Positions 10,278-19,172 of a stretch of DNA of 64,000 nt are shown here, in pieces. The number at the start of each line of letters is the position of its first letter. Within the stretch, counting starts at the first letter, position 1. The stretch is from Caulobacter sp. Root655 (GTDB lineage Bacteria; Pseudomonadota; Alphaproteobacteria; Caulobacterales; Caulobacteraceae): the NCBI RefSeq assembly GCF_001427665.1, contig NZ_LMHC01000024.1, forward strand, positions 160,970 to 224,969, written 5' to 3'. Under the pieces are notes generated by a model. That model was given only the letters and a program-made list of their open reading frames with translations. It was not told the DNA's origin and did not search any database. The position numbers and the translations under genes were made by a program.

Positions 10278-10976
10278 TCAAACCCCCGCCCCTTCCCGCT
10301 CCAGCAGCGCCTTGGCCGCCGCCTTCTCGGCCTCCTGGCGCGAGCGCCCCTCGGCATGGACCGGGTCGACGCCGACCACGGTCACCTGCACGGTGAACAC
10401 CGGCGCGTGGTCGGGGCCCTTGCGGTCCTTGACGGCATAGGTCGGCAGGGGCTTGCCCTGGGCCTGGGCCCATTCCTGCAGGGCGGTCTTGGGATCGCGC
10501 GGCTTGCCCTCGCCGGCCTTGTCGAACTCGCCGGACCACAGGTCGAGGAACACCCGGCGGGCCGTTTCCAGCCCCCCATCGCGATAAAGCGCCGCCATCA
10601 GCGCCTCGGCGGCGCCGGCCAGGATCGAGTCGGTCTCGCGGCCGCCGATCTTGCTGGACGAGGCCGACAGCCGCAGCGCCGGGCCCATCTCGGCCGCGCG
10701 GGCGACCCGGGCGCAGGTCTCGCGGCTGACCAGGGCGTTGAGGCGCGGGGCCAGCTCGCCCTCCTTGGCCTTGGGAAAGCGCTCGGCCAGGGCCTCGGCG
10801 GCCAGCAGGCCCAGCACGCGGTCGCCGATGAACTCCAGCACCTCGTTGTCGGCCGTCTTCTTGGCTCCGTCGCCGACGCTGGCGTGAGTCAGCGCCTGCT
10901 CCAGCAGCTTGCGATCGCCGAAGGTGTGACCGATCCGGCGCTCGAGGTCGCCGACGGCGACTGCGCGCCTGTCCAC
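10278..10976 (-). CDS. rnc: Ribonuclease III
   Basis: This 232-residue double-strand-specific RNase has an N-terminal endonuclease domain (about 8-140) and a C-terminal dsRNA-binding domain (about 160-230) ending [15 protein letters not shown]. The signature is [13 protein letters not shown] with E45, E48 and D52 matching E. coli E38, E41 and D45. The second metal motif reads ILAGAAEAL, so the equivalent of E. coli Asp114 is Gly121 while Glu117 is kept as E124. The start is the GTG at 10976, overlapping the lepB stop in TAGTG; the frame upstream lies within lepB. It acts in rRNA processing and double-stranded RNA turnover. Confidence 0.95.
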   Translation of the reverse strand: MDRRAVAVGDLERRIGHTFGDRKLLEQALTHASVGDGAKKTADNEVLEFIGDRVLGLLAAEALAERFPKAKEGELAPRLNALVSRETCARVARAAEMGPALRLSASSSKIGGRETDSILAGAAEALMAALYRDGGLETARRVFLDLWSGEFDKAGEGKPRDPKTALQEWAQAQGKPLPTYAVKDRKGPDHAPVFTVQVTVVGVDPVHAEGRSRQEAEKAAAKALLEREGAGV

Positions 10977-11824
10977 TACTTTAGAACGCGGAAGAAGCGG
11001 CTCGGACGGGCGTCCATGAACCAGGTCCAGGGCTTGAACAGGTGGGCGTCGGCGTTCCACGACAGCAGGATCAGCTGGGCGCGGCCCACCAGGTTTTCGG
11101 CCGGCACGAAGCCGACGCCTTCCTGCATGCCGATGTACTGGTCGTTGCCCGGGTCCCAGGCGCAAACGCCCGAGCCGGTCTTGAACGGCGAGACCTGCGG
11201 GTCGAAGCGGCTGTCCAGCGAGTTGTCGCGGTTGTCGCCCATGAAGAAGTAGCAGTTCTCCGGCACGGTATAGACGCCGGTGTTGTCGGCGTCGCCGTCG
11301 GGACCATAGTCCTGGGTGGCGTACTTGCGGCCCTCGGGATTGGTTTCCTCGAAGCGCTGGATGCTGCGCGTGCCGTAGCCCGTGTCGGCCAGCACCGAGG
11401 GCATTTCGGCGCGTTTCAGCGCCTGGCCGTTGATGTAGACCACGCCGCCGCGCACCTGCACCTTGTCGCCGGGCATGCCGATCAGGCGCTTGATGTAGTC
11501 GACATTGGGGTCGCGCGGCAGCTTGAAGACCACGATGTCGCCGCGGGTCGGGGCCTTGCCCAGGATGCGGCCGTCGAACAGCGGCGGGCTGAACGGGATC
11601 GAGTGCTTCGAATAGCCGTAGCTGAACTTCGAAACGATGATGTAGTCGCCCTGGTAGAGGTTGGGCTCCATCGACGCCGACGGGATGGTGAAGGGCTGGA
11701 ACAGCAGGATCCGCAGCACCAGGGCGATGCCCAGGGCGTAGGCGACCGTCTTGACGATCTCGATGAACTCCTTGACCGCCCCGTTCTTGTCTTCGGCGGT
11801 CTCGATGTCGGCGGTGTCGGTCAT
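10976..11824 (-). CDS. lepB: Signal peptidase I
   Basis: This 282-residue inner-membrane serine protease removes signal peptides from exported proteins. A single transmembrane segment lies at about 25-43. The catalytic serine is S51 in PSASMEPN and the general-base lysine is K112 in [12 protein letters not shown]. The conserved box [11 protein letters not shown] lies further on. The ATG at 11824 gives a short cytoplasmic N-tail ([15 protein letters not shown]), normal for alphaproteobacteria. It shares a one-base overlap with rnc, so the two are translationally coupled. Confidence 0.96.
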   Translation of the reverse strand: MTDTADIETAEDKNGAVKEFIEIVKTVAYALGIALVLRILLFQPFTIPSASMEPNLYQGDYIIVSKFSYGYSKHSIPFSPPLFDGRILGKAPTRGDIVVFKLPRDPNVDYIKRLIGMPGDKVQVRGGVVYINGQALKRAEMPSVLADTGYGTRSIQRFEETNPEGRKYATQDYGPDGDADNTGVYTVPENCYFFMGDNRDNSLDSRFDPQVSPFKTGSGVCAWDPGNDQYIGMQEGVGFVPAENLVGRAQLILLSWNADAHLFKPWTWFMDARPSRFFRVLK

Positions 11825-11983
11825 GCGCGCGGGAGCTCTCGACGGAATGGGCTTCGGGACGGACCCGACGAGCCTAGCTAGACGGGCTTTACGACGGGAG
11901 CAAGCTTGGCGCCCGTTAACTCGCCTTCATGGCGTGTTCGGGGCGAACCGGCTCCGCGTTCAGCTTGACCGTGAGACCGGGGC

Positions 11984-12142
11984 CTAAATTGTGGCGAAGG
12001 CGGCCAGCAACGTCAGGGCGACGAATCCCCAGCCGGCCAGCAGCCAGGCGAACGGCCGTTCCTGCCAGGGCATCAGGGCGCGACGAGCGCGCGCCTTCGC
12101 CGTCCGACACGTCCTCGATTCGGTATCGACCCACAAAGTCAT
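11984..12142 (-). CDS. Small single-pass membrane protein (52 aa)
   Basis: Reading the minus strand from the ATG at 12142 to the TAG at 11984 gives 52 residues. They comprise a hydrophilic, Arg/Lys-rich N-terminal half, then [20 protein letters not shown] leading into a hydrophobic Leu/Ala run to the end. This is a positive-inside, C-terminal-anchor layout. It lies between acpS and lepB on the same strand. Other frames here give Arg-rich non-protein translations, so this is the best explanation of the gap. I do not recognise the family and no function can be assigned. Upstream is a G-rich but weak ribosome-binding site (GGGACGGGGCG). Confidence 0.55.
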   Translation of the reverse strand: MTLWVDTESRTCRTAKARARRALMPWQERPFAWLLAGWGFVALTLLAAFATI

Positions 12143-12214
12143 CGCCCCGTCCCACAACGGCGCCGTTGGCGGCGTCTCGGGGGATGGATTGCAAGGCGGA
12201 GGCCGGAAGAAGGT

Positions 12215-12347
12215 CCTCCCCCCGTGGGGGAGGCGGTCGCGCAGCGACCGGTGGGGGGACTTATGGGATCTTCACCCCCTTGACGGCGGGCGGCGCGAAC
12301 GCCCCCCTCCGTCGGCTTCGCCGACACCTCCCCCACGGGGGGAGGAC
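12215..12347. repeat. Facing pair of REP-like two-hairpin units
   Basis: The unit CCTCCCCC-cgt-GGGGGAGG (12215-12233) with GGTCGC-gca-GCGACC, and its inverted partner GTCGGC-ttc-GCCGAC plus CCTCCCCC-acg-GGGGGAGG (about 12310-12345), face each other around a short spacer. The right unit ends one base before the acpS stop codon. The sequence type is the same as at 10092-10272, so both belong to one repeat family. Confidence 0.72.
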
Positions 12348-12752
12348 TTAGGTTCCGGCCGCCACCGCCTCGATGATCACGAAGGCCTGGGCGTAGGGAT
12401 GGTCGTCGGTCAGCGACAGGTGGACCACGGCGGTCATGCCCGGCGGGGTCAGTTGCGCCAGCCGCTCGGCCGCGCCGCCGGTCAAGGCCATGGTCGGCTT
12501 GCCCGACGGCAGGTTGACCACGCCCATGCCGGCCAGGTGCACGCCGCGCTTCAACCCCGTGCCCAGGGCCTTGGAGCAGGCCTCCTTGGCGGCGAAGCGC
12601 TTGGCGTAGCTACTGGCGCGGTCGGGCTTGCGCTCGGACCGCTTGCGCTCGGTCTCGGTGAACACCTTGTTGGTGAAGCGGTCGCCGAACCGTTCGAGGG
12701 ATTTCTCGATCCGGCGGATGTCGCACAGGTCCGAACCGATCCCGATGATCAT
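12348..12752 (-). CDS. acpS: Holo-[acyl-carrier-protein] synthase
   Basis: This 134-residue enzyme transfers the 4'-phosphopantetheine arm of CoA to the conserved serine of acyl carrier protein. The family hallmarks are [11 protein letters not shown] near the start (Mg-binding D8) and [14 protein letters not shown] (Mg-binding E57). The C-terminal strand holds [17 protein letters not shown]. The ATG at 12752 overlaps the pdxJ stop as ATGA, so translation is probably coupled. The pdxJ-acpS order is common in proteobacteria. Confidence 0.95.
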   Translation of the reverse strand: MIIGIGSDLCDIRRIEKSLERFGDRFTNKVFTETERKRSERKPDRASSYAKRFAAKEACSKALGTGLKRGVHLAGMGVVNLPSGKPTMALTGGAAERLAQLTPPGMTAVVHLSLTDDHPYAQAFVIIEAVAAGT

Positions 12753-13504
12753 GCCAACGCCTCCATGCGCGCCGCGTCCATCAGGGTCCGCATCCGCAGG
12801 ATGGCCTGGGGCAGGCCGACGAAAATCGCCTCGCCAATGAGAAAGTGGCCGATGTTGAGTTCGGCGATCTGCGGGATGGCGGCGATGGGCTTGACCGTGG
12901 CGTAGTCGATGCCGTGGCCAGCATGGACTTCCAGGCCGAGGCCGGCGGCCAGGACCGCGCCGGCCTTCAGGCGTTCCAGGATGGCGGCGGCGCGGTCGGC
13001 GTGGCCGTCGCGGGCGGCGTCGCAATAGGCGCCGGTGTGCAGTTCCACGACCTGGGCTCCGACGTCGGCCGAGGCCTGGATCTGGGCCGGGTCGGCCTCG
13101 ATGAACAGCGAAACCCGGGCCCCGGCGCCGCGCAGGCGGCTGGTGGCGTCGGCGATGCGATTGGCGCCGCGGACCACGTCGAGGCCGCCCTCGGTGGTCA
13201 CCTCCTCGCGCCGCTCGGGCACCAGGCAGGCGGCGTGCGGCCGGGCGGCCAGGGCGATGCCGACCATCTCGTCGGTGACCGCCATCTCGAAGTTCAGCGG
13301 CTTGCCGCGCTTGAGGCACAGGGCGTTGAGCAGGGCGATGTCAGCGTCGCTGATGTGGCGACGGTCCTCGCGCAGGTGGGCGGTGATGCCGTCGGCCCCC
13401 GCCGCCAGGGCCAGCTCGGCGGCCCGCACCGGTTCCGGATAGCTGGACCCGCGCGCGTTGCGGATCGTGGCCACGTGGTCGATGTTGACGCCGAGCCGCA
13501 GCAT
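12749..13504 (-). CDS. pdxJ: Pyridoxine 5'-phosphate synthase
   Basis: This 251-residue TIM-barrel enzyme condenses 1-deoxyxylulose 5-phosphate with 3-amino-2-oxopropyl phosphate in the last ring-forming step of vitamin B6 synthesis. The opening [19 protein letters not shown] is the family signature. The later [38 protein letters not shown] and [12 protein letters not shown] segments hold the active-site His, Glu and phosphate-binding residues. The ATG at 13504 is chosen because it begins exactly at the conserved N-terminus. A longer frame overlaps pyrE. It is followed by acpS with a 4-base overlap. Confidence 0.96.
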   Translation of the reverse strand: MLRLGVNIDHVATIRNARGSSYPEPVRAAELALAAGADGITAHLREDRRHISDADIALLNALCLKRGKPLNFEMAVTDEMVGIALAARPHAACLVPERREEVTTEGGLDVVRGANRIADATSRLRGAGARVSLFIEADPAQIQASADVGAQVVELHTGAYCDAARDGHADRAAAILERLKAGAVLAAGLGLEVHAGHGIDYATVKPIAAIPQIAELNIGHFLIGEAIFVGLPQAILRMRTLMDAARMEALA

Positions 13505-13509
13505 GGTCG

Positions 13510-14094
13510 TCAGCCCCTCAGCCGCCGGCTGCCCGGATCCTCGATCGGCACGGCCGCCAGTTCCGGCGGCAGGGCGTCGGCCGGATAGGCCGGGACCTCG
13601 AGGCTGCACAGCGAGACCAGCGGCACGCCGACATCGACCTTGCCGCCCGAACGGTCGACGATGCAGGCCGCCGCGATGACGTCGCCGCCGGCCTCCTGGA
13701 TCGCGGCGATGCACTCGCGCGACGACAGGCCGGTGGTGACGATGTCCTCGACCATCACCACCTTCTGGCCGGGCTCCAGGTGGAAGCCGCGGCGGAACTT
13801 GAAGGCCCCGCCCTCGCGCTCGACATAGATCGAGGCGACGTTCAGGTGGCGGGCGGTCTCGTAGCCGGGGATGATCCCGCCGACGGCCGGCGACACGGCC
13901 ACGTCGGGCTGGCCCACCGTGGCGATGATCTTTTCGGCCAGCGCCTTGCAGAGGCGCTCGCAGCGCTCGGGCCGCATGAACACCAGGTTCTTCTGCAGGA
14001 AGACGGGGCTATGCAGGCCGGAGGACAGCACGAAGTGGCCTTCGCGCAAGGCGCCGGCGGCGCGGAATTCGTCGAGGACGTCGTCGTTGGTCAT
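13510..14094 (-). CDS. pyrE: Orotate phosphoribosyltransferase
   Basis: This 194-residue enzyme makes orotidine 5'-phosphate from orotate and PRPP in pyrimidine synthesis. The PRPP-binding motif is [14 protein letters not shown] at about 112-125. The flexible-loop segment [15 protein letters not shown] precedes it. The protein is close to the bacterial PyrE length. It is the first gene of the minus-strand block and only 5 bases separate its stop from the pdxJ start. Its upstream region (14095-14352) is shared with a divergent small gene. Confidence 0.95.
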   Translation of the reverse strand: MTNDDVLDEFRAAGALREGHFVLSSGLHSPVFLQKNLVFMRPERCERLCKALAEKIIATVGQPDVAVSPAVGGIIPGYETARHLNVASIYVEREGGAFKFRRGFHLEPGQKVVMVEDIVTTGLSSRECIAAIQEAGGDVIAAACIVDRSGGKVDVGVPLVSLCSLEVPAYPADALPPELAAVPIEDPGSRRLRG

Positions 14095-14352
14095 GAGACG
14101 TGGATATAGCGAACCCGCGCGAGTCTACAAATCGCGACGTGGCGTGAGGGCCGCCAACTCGCCGATCAGGGGAACAAAAGCCAAACCCAACCGCTATGGT
14201 CTGGTCCCCGCGTGAGTGAGGCGGACACGAGTCGCCCCGGACAACCCCGTGAGGCGCGACGGCCACCGCCGGCGAAAGGCGCGTGCGCGAAAACTCCCGA
14301 CGCCCAGCCGGTCCGCGACCGCGGACATGACGAGCAACCCAAAGGTGGCTCC

Positions 14353-14565
14353 ATGGCCCACGACACCGTCGCGACCTCGGCCAGCCTGTACCTGAAGGCC
14401 GACGAGCTCGACCTGCTCGCCCTGAAGGCCAACAGTCCCGGACATGCCAGCATCTACCGCCGCGTGGCCAATGCGAACCGCGTGGCCGCCGCCGTCGCCA
14501 AGATCTCCGAGACGATGGACTATCACGACGCCCTGGCCGGTGTAGGAAAGGACCATGTCGGATGA
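14353..14565 (+). CDS. Hypothetical 70-residue protein overlapping a Nudix gene
   Basis: The ATG at 14353 follows AAAGGTGG at good spacing and gives a 70-residue, mostly helical hydrophilic protein (MAHDTVATSASLYLKADELD...). It has no signal peptide or cysteines. The frame upstream of this ATG reads as Pro/Arg-rich non-protein, so the shorter form is preferred. Its stop lies 11 bases inside the following Nudix gene, so the pair is probably co-translated. I do not recognise the family. Confidence 0.6.
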   Translation: MAHDTVATSASLYLKADELDLLALKANSPGHASIYRRVANANRVAAAVAKISETMDYHDALAGVGKDHVG

Positions 14566-14962
14566 ATCGCTTCCCCCGCCCCGTCCTCGCATAGGCTGCG
14601 GCGCCGCCGTCCTCGACGCCCAGGGCCGCCTGCTGCTGGTCCAGCGCCGCCGCGCCCCCGAAGCCGACCACTGGGGCGTGCCGGGCGGCAAGCTGGACTG
14701 GGGCGAAAGCGCCCGGACCTGCGCCGAACGCGAGATCGCCGAGGAACTGGGGATCACCGTCGTCGCCGGGGCCGTGCTGGCCGTCACCGACATGATCGCG
14801 CCCGACCACCACTGGGTGGCGGTGACCTATCGCGCCGAGCGGTTCGAGGGCCAGCCGGCGGTCCAAGAGCCGCAGGCCCTGGCCGACTGGGGATGGTTCG
14901 CGCTGGACGCCCTGCCCTCGCCGCTGACCCGGGCGACCCAGGACGCCGTGGCCGCTCTTTAA
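14555..14962 (+). CDS. Nudix hydrolase
   Basis: This 135-residue protein contains a perfect Nudix box GX5EX7REUXEEXGU at residues 45-67 (from GKLDWGE to REIAEELGI). The N-terminal strand is IGCGAAVLDAQGRLLLVQRR. Such enzymes cleave nucleoside diphosphates linked to another group (X). The trailing sequence (DHHWVAVTYRAERFEGQPAVQEPQA-type) resembles the ADP-ribose/CTP-pyrophosphorylase and MutT-like groups, but the substrate is not determined. The start overlaps the preceding 70-residue gene. Its end overlaps the convergent hydrolase gene by 4 bases. Confidence 0.88.
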   Translation: MSDESLPPPRPRIGCGAAVLDAQGRLLLVQRRRAPEADHWGVPGGKLDWGESARTCAEREIAEELGITVVAGAVLAVTDMIAPDHHWVAVTYRAERFEGQPAVQEPQALADWGWFALDALPSPLTRATQDAVAAL

Positions 14963-15999
14963 AGCTCCTTGGCCAGCCGCCAGGCCCGCAGCGGCAGGAT
15001 ATAGTCGCGGTTGCCGATCGCCTCGGCGTCGAGCCCCGCCAACACCGCCCCGATGTCGAACGCCATGGCGCGACTGCGCGCGAAATAGCCGTGCTGGACC
15101 GTGGGGTCGGCGTGGCGGGCCACGTTGCGGCAATCGACCAGCACCACCTTCTTGGGCAACAGGTCGACCATGCGCGGTCCGTCCGAGCCCAGCCGGTCGG
15201 GGTTGGCCTTGGTCTTGTCGGAGATCGTCAGCGCGCGGTCGGCCGGGTTGAAATAGACGGTCACCTGTCGCGCCAGGCGCGGCAGCAGCTTGAGCTTGTC
15301 GTCGCGCTCGAAGGTGTCGTCGTCCTCGTCGGGCGCGGCCAGCAGGATCTGGTCGAAGGCCCGCGTCAGGCTGTCGGGCTGCTTGGCGATCGTCGCCTGC
15401 AGGCCCTGGCGCAGCACATAGGCGCCCATGCTGTGGGCCAGCAGGTGGACGCTGCGCTGGCAGCGATCCTCGACCGACATGCTGAACAGGAACTCACGCA
15501 GCTTGAGGAAGGTCCGCGCCAGGGCGGGTCCCGAGGCCCGGGCGTCCTCGCGATCGCTGTAGTACGACATCAGCGGCACCGCCTCGCCGTCCGAGGGCCA
15601 GCTGAACACCACCACGTTCACCGGCCGGCCGGCGTCGGTCGCCGCGGCCCGGACCCGCACGTCGCGCGCCAGCCTAGCCCCGGCCTCCAGGGCGCCGTTG
15701 AAGCTGACATTGAAGCCGTGAATGAACACCAGGGTGTCGCAGCCCCCGTCGATCATCGTCTTGCGCAGGTCTTCGAGAAAGGCGCCGCCGCCGGTCTTGG
15801 TGATGTCGGGCTCGCCCTTGATGTCGGGATAGACGAACACCGACCCCGATTGCAGGCTCTCGGCCCCGTCGGGAAAATCCACGTGGCCGAACCTCAAGGC
15901 CGCCACGCCGTCGGGATTGAAGCGCGGGCCGAAGACCAGCTTCTTGTTCTCGGGCTGCTGGTTCCTGTTGGTGGCGAAATAGACCCGGACGGCGACCAT
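14959..15999 (-). CDS. Alpha/beta hydrolase, DUF900 type
   Basis: This 346-residue protein belongs to the DUF900 branch of the alpha/beta-hydrolase fold. It opens with VYFATNRN, has the oxyanion-side strand TLVFIHGFNVSF at about 89-100 and SWPSDG at 133-138, and its nucleophile elbow is LLAHSMGAYVL with S190. A late Asp/His pair (in YFNPADRAL and ARHADPTVQHGYF) can complete the triad. There is no signal peptide, so it is likely cytoplasmic. Substrates of DUF900 proteins are largely unknown; esterase or lipase activity is inferred from the fold. It stands alone, converging on the Nudix gene. Confidence 0.8.
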   Translation of the reverse strand: MVAVRVYFATNRNQQPENKKLVFGPRFNPDGVAALRFGHVDFPDGAESLQSGSVFVYPDIKGEPDITKTGGGAFLEDLRKTMIDGGCDTLVFIHGFNVSFNGALEAGARLARDVRVRAAATDAGRPVNVVVFSWPSDGEAVPLMSYYSDREDARASGPALARTFLKLREFLFSMSVEDRCQRSVHLLAHSMGAYVLRQGLQATIAKQPDSLTRAFDQILLAAPDEDDDTFERDDKLKLLPRLARQVTVYFNPADRALTISDKTKANPDRLGSDGPRMVDLLPKKVVLVDCRNVARHADPTVQHGYFARSRAMAFDIGAVLAGLDAEAIGNRDYILPLRAWRLAKEL

Positions 16000-16082
16000 C
16001 TTCGCTCCCTCACGCGCTACACGCCGGGGAGAGTGCCCCCGTCGCGCGAACGCGGCAAGGCGGTCAGGGTTCGGGCGCTTCG

Positions 16083-16466
16083 CTAGAGGTTTCCGCCATA
16101 GGCGGCCAGAGCCTCGTCCACCCGGGCTTTCACCGCCGGCGGCATGCTGCTTGTCCAGACGCAGCGGAAAGCCATGCGAAAGCTCGGCCGCCGGCGAGCC
16201 TCCAACAAAATTCGTTCAAGATTTTCGTCGGTCGCCTTGGTGAGGAGCTCCTCAACCGCTCCCGCACCCAAGACGGCGAGCACGTTGACGTCGTCGGTCA
16301 GTTCAGAGACGGCCAAGGCGACATTGAGCGCCCTGTGGGAGTCGTCGGCGACCAGTTCGATCAAGCGCCACCAGGGGTCATCGCCTTCTTCACCGGGATC
16401 GACCTCCGGATCGGTGTCCACGCAGGAACGCGCCAGGGCGAGATCCGCAGCGTCAAGCTCTGCCAC
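16083..16466 (-). CDS. Hypothetical protein (DUF6869-like)
   Basis: This 127-residue acidic helical protein starts at a GTG one base after the rel/spoT stop. It has no signal peptide or membrane segment. The pattern WWRLIELVADDSHRALNVAL, then a central VLGAGAVEELLTKATDENLE and a terminal FRMAFRCVW, is reminiscent of DUF6869-type proteins, in which W..L..L.., AAGPLE.LL and F..V W recur. This likeness is from memory only. Position suggests it is the third gene of an rpoZ-rel/spoT operon. No function can be assigned. Confidence 0.6.
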   Translation of the reverse strand: MAELDAADLALARSCVDTDPEVDPGEEGDDPWWRLIELVADDSHRALNVALAVSELTDDVNVLAVLGAGAVEELLTKATDENLERILLEARRRPSFRMAFRCVWTSSMPPAVKARVDEALAAYGGNL

Positions 16467-16467
16467 C

Positions 16468-18699
16468 CTAGCCCCGCGTCCGGTCCACCGTCTCGACGGT
16501 CGGACAGGTCCGCAGCGCCGCCGAGATGTTGGTCAGGTGCTTGGCGTCGCGCACTTCCACATCGATGTCGACGTCGAAGAAGTCGCTCTGCCGATGGTGC
16601 ATGCGCAGATTGACGATGTTGCCGCCAGCCTCGCCGATGATCGTGCAGACCTGGCCCAGCACGCCCGGCGCATTGCCGATGGTGGCGTGCAGGCGGGCCA
16701 GGGACACCGTCTCGCGCTCGGCCTCGGGCGTCCAGTTGAGGTCGCGCCAGAGGTCCTCGCGGTCCTCGTATTCGGCCAGTTTCGGGCAGTCGATGGTGTG
16801 GACGTCGAGCCCTTCACCGTCCTCGCGCAGGATGCCGACGATGCGGTCGCCCGGCACCGGGCTGCAGCAGTGGGCGAAGTGCAGCGAGACGCCGGGGGTC
16901 AGGCCGCCGCCGCGCACATAGAGCCGCGCGCCCTTGCCGCCCTCGATCTTGCGCCGCGCCGTGGCCACGGCCACGTCGGTGTCCTTCATGCCTGGGAAGG
17001 CCGTCTCCAGCACCTGGCTGGGCGACACCCGGCCGCGTCCGACGGCGTCGAACAGGGCGTCCTCGGTGTCCAGGGCGTAGCGCTCCAGGATCGGCCGCAG
17101 CGACACGTCCTTCAGCTTCTTGCCGGCCCGCTCGAACACCTGCTCCACCGAGGCCTTGCCCAGGCGCAGGAACTCTTCCTTCTCGGTCTGGCGGATGTGG
17201 CGGCGGATGGCCGAGCGCGCCCGGCCGGTCACCGTCAGCGAACGCCAGTCCGGCGGCACCACCGGCTTGGAGCCGCGGATCACCTCGACCACGTCGCCGT
17301 TGTTGAGGCCGGTGCGCAGGGGCTTCAGCTCGCCGTTGATCTTCACGCCGATGCAGGTGTCGCCGACGCTGGTGTGGACGGCGTAGGCGAAGTCCAGCGG
17401 CATGGCGCCGCGCGGCAGGCTGACCAGCTTGCCCTTGGGCGTGAACACGAACACCTGGTCGAGGAACATCTCCAGCTTGGCGTGCTCGACCAGTTCCTCG
17501 GCGTCGCCGCCGTGTTCCAGCACCTGGACCAGCTGGCGCAGGTTGGCCAGCGGATCGCGGCCGCCGGCCGCCTCCATGCCTTCCAGGTCCAGGCCGTAGG
17601 AGGCGTCCTTGTAGCGGAAGTGGGCGGCCACGCCCTCCTCGTTGACCCGGTCCATGGCCTCGGTGCGGATCTGCATCTCGATGCGCATGCCGCGCGGCCC
17701 CACCACCGTGGTGTGCAGCGAGCGGTAGTTGTTGCGCTTGGGGGTCGAGATGAAATCCTTGAAGCGGTCGGGCACGCTGGACCAGGCGCGGTGGACGACG
17801 CCCAGCGCGCGGTAGCAGTCCTCCTCGCTGTCGACGATCACCCGGAAGGCGTAGATGTCGGACATCTGCGAGAAGCCGATCGATTTCCTCTGCAGCTTGC
17901 GCCAGATCGAATAGGGCGACTTTTCGCGGCCGAACACCCGGGCCGGCACGTCGGCCGATTCCAGCCGCGCGGCGATCTCCTGGCTGACCAGGGCGACGGC
18001 CCCGCCCTGCTCGGCGCGCAGGGTGTCGAGCCGGCGGATGATCGCGTTGCGGGCCACCGGATTGGTGTGCTCGAACGACAGCTCCTCCAGCTCGGTGCAG
18101 ATGCGGTGGCAGCCGATGTTGCGGGCCAGGGGCGCGTAGATGTCGCGCGTCTCGCGAGCGATCCGCTCGCGCTTGGCCTCGCTCTTGATGAAATGCAGCG
18201 TCCGCATGTTGTGCAGACGGTCGGCCAGCTTGACCAGCAGGACGCGGACGTCCTTGGAGATGGCCAGGATGAACTTGCGCAGGTTCTCGGCCTGGCGCGA
18301 GTGCTCGGCCTGCAGCTCCAGCTTCGACAGCTTGGTGACGCCCTCGACCAGCTCGGCGATCTCCTCGCCGAACAGGCCCGCGATCTCCTCCTTGGTGACC
18401 GGGGTGTCCTCGATCACGTCGTGCAGCAGCGCCGTGACGATGGTCGCGGTGTCGAGGCGATATTCGGTGAGGATGCCGGCCACCTCGATCGGGTGGGCGT
18501 AGTAGGGGTCGCCGCTGGCCCGGGTCTGCGAGCCGTGCATGCGCATGGCGTAGACATAGGCGCGGTTCAGCAGGGCCTCGTCGGCCGTCGGATCGTAGGC
18601 GTGGACGCGCTCGATCAACTCGTACTGGCGAAGGAACTTCTGGCGGGGCTTGGCGGCCGGGGTCGCAACCGGAGCCGCGGCGGGCTCGACGGGGACCAC
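16468..18699 (-). CDS. spoT: Bifunctional (p)ppGpp synthetase/hydrolase
   Basis: This stringent-response enzyme of the Rel/SpoT family makes and degrades (p)ppGpp. The hydrolase HD domain is present with HDVIEDTPVT. The synthetase domain carries VPDRFKDFI (the RFKD form typical of bifunctional enzymes), SDIYAFRVIV and NNYRSLHTTVVG. A TGS domain (VFVFTPKGKLVSLPRGAMPLD...) and a C-terminal ACT domain follow. The start is uncertain. I give the GTG at 18699 (743 aa), but no good ribosome site precedes it. A CTG at 18816, directly after a near-perfect AGGAGG and overlapping the rpoZ stop as CTGA, is in frame and would add a 39-residue Ala/Pro-rich leader. It follows rpoZ on the same strand. Confidence 0.93.
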   Translation of the reverse strand: MVPVEPAAAPVATPAAKPRQKFLRQYELIERVHAYDPTADEALLNRAYVYAMRMHGSQTRASGDPYYAHPIEVAGILTEYRLDTATIVTALLHDVIEDTPVTKEEIAGLFGEEIAELVEGVTKLSKLELQAEHSRQAENLRKFILAISKDVRVLLVKLADRLHNMRTLHFIKSEAKRERIARETRDIYAPLARNIGCHRICTELEELSFEHTNPVARNAIIRRLDTLRAEQGGAVALVSQEIAARLESADVPARVFGREKSPYSIWRKLQRKSIGFSQMSDIYAFRVIVDSEEDCYRALGVVHRAWSSVPDRFKDFISTPKRNNYRSLHTTVVGPRGMRIEMQIRTEAMDRVNEEGVAAHFRYKDASYGLDLEGMEAAGGRDPLANLRQLVQVLEHGGDAEELVEHAKLEMFLDQVFVFTPKGKLVSLPRGAMPLDFAYAVHTSVGDTCIGVKINGELKPLRTGLNNGDVVEVIRGSKPVVPPDWRSLTVTGRARSAIRRHIRQTEKEEFLRLGKASVEQVFERAGKKLKDVSLRPILERYALDTEDALFDAVGRGRVSPSQVLETAFPGMKDTDVAVATARRKIEGGKGARLYVRGGGLTPGVSLHFAHCCSPVPGDRIVGILREDGEGLDVHTIDCPKLAEYEDREDLWRDLNWTPEAERETVSLARLHATIGNAPGVLGQVCTIIGEAGGNIVNLRMHHRQSDFFDVDIDVEVRDAKHLTNISAALRTCPTVETVDRTRG

Positions 18700-18812
18700 A
18701 GACGAAGACGCGCCCGATTCCCCCCCAAGAGATGGAGAAGCTTCGGGCGCGCGTTCGGAAGGAGCGGCGGCGGGCGCCGCTTCGAGAATGAGAGGGTCTG
18801 CGCCGTCGGGGC

Positions 18813-19172
18813 TCAGTACCGCTCCTCCTGACCGCCGTCGCGGTCGCTCTGCAGGGCGCGAACCAGCTCGAGTTCGCTCATCTGCATGTGGGTGGGATCG
18901 GCCAGCAGGGCGAGGGTTTCGGCCTCTTCCTCGGCTTCGGTGTGCTCGTCCACGCGCTGCAGCGTGGTGATCAGCTGTTCCTTGAGGCCCTCGTGATCGA
19001 CCACGTCGTCGGCGATCTCGCGCAGGGCGACGACGGGGTTCTTGTCGTTGTCGCGATCGACGAGCAGCGAGGCGCCGGCCGAGATGCCGCGCGCCCGATG
19101 GGCGGACAGCAGGACCAGAGCGAAGCGGTTGGGAACCTTCTCGACGCAATCTTCGACGGTGACGCGGGCCAT
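18813..19172 (-). CDS. rpoZ: RNA polymerase omega subunit
   Basis: This 119-residue protein has the omega opening [22 protein letters not shown], the helix SAHRARGIS and the segment [12 protein letters not shown] that binds the beta' subunit. An acidic C-terminal tail follows, as in alphaproteobacterial omega. It assists assembly and ppGpp response of RNA polymerase. It lies immediately upstream of rel/spoT, the usual bacterial arrangement. Its final codons contain CAGGAGGAG, which doubles as a strong ribosome-binding site for the next gene. Confidence 0.96.
   Translation of the reverse strand: MARVTVEDCVEKVPNRFALVLLSAHRARGISAGASLLVDRDNDKNPVVALREIADDVVDHEGLKEQLITTLQRVDEHTEAEEEAETLALLADPTHMQMSELELVRALQSDRDGGQEERY

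Noticed and set aside
11916-12194. 92-codon minus-strand frame between acpS and lepB
   Set aside because: Its translation is Arg/Gly-rich without structure; the overlapping 52-codon frame with a clean membrane helix explains the region better.
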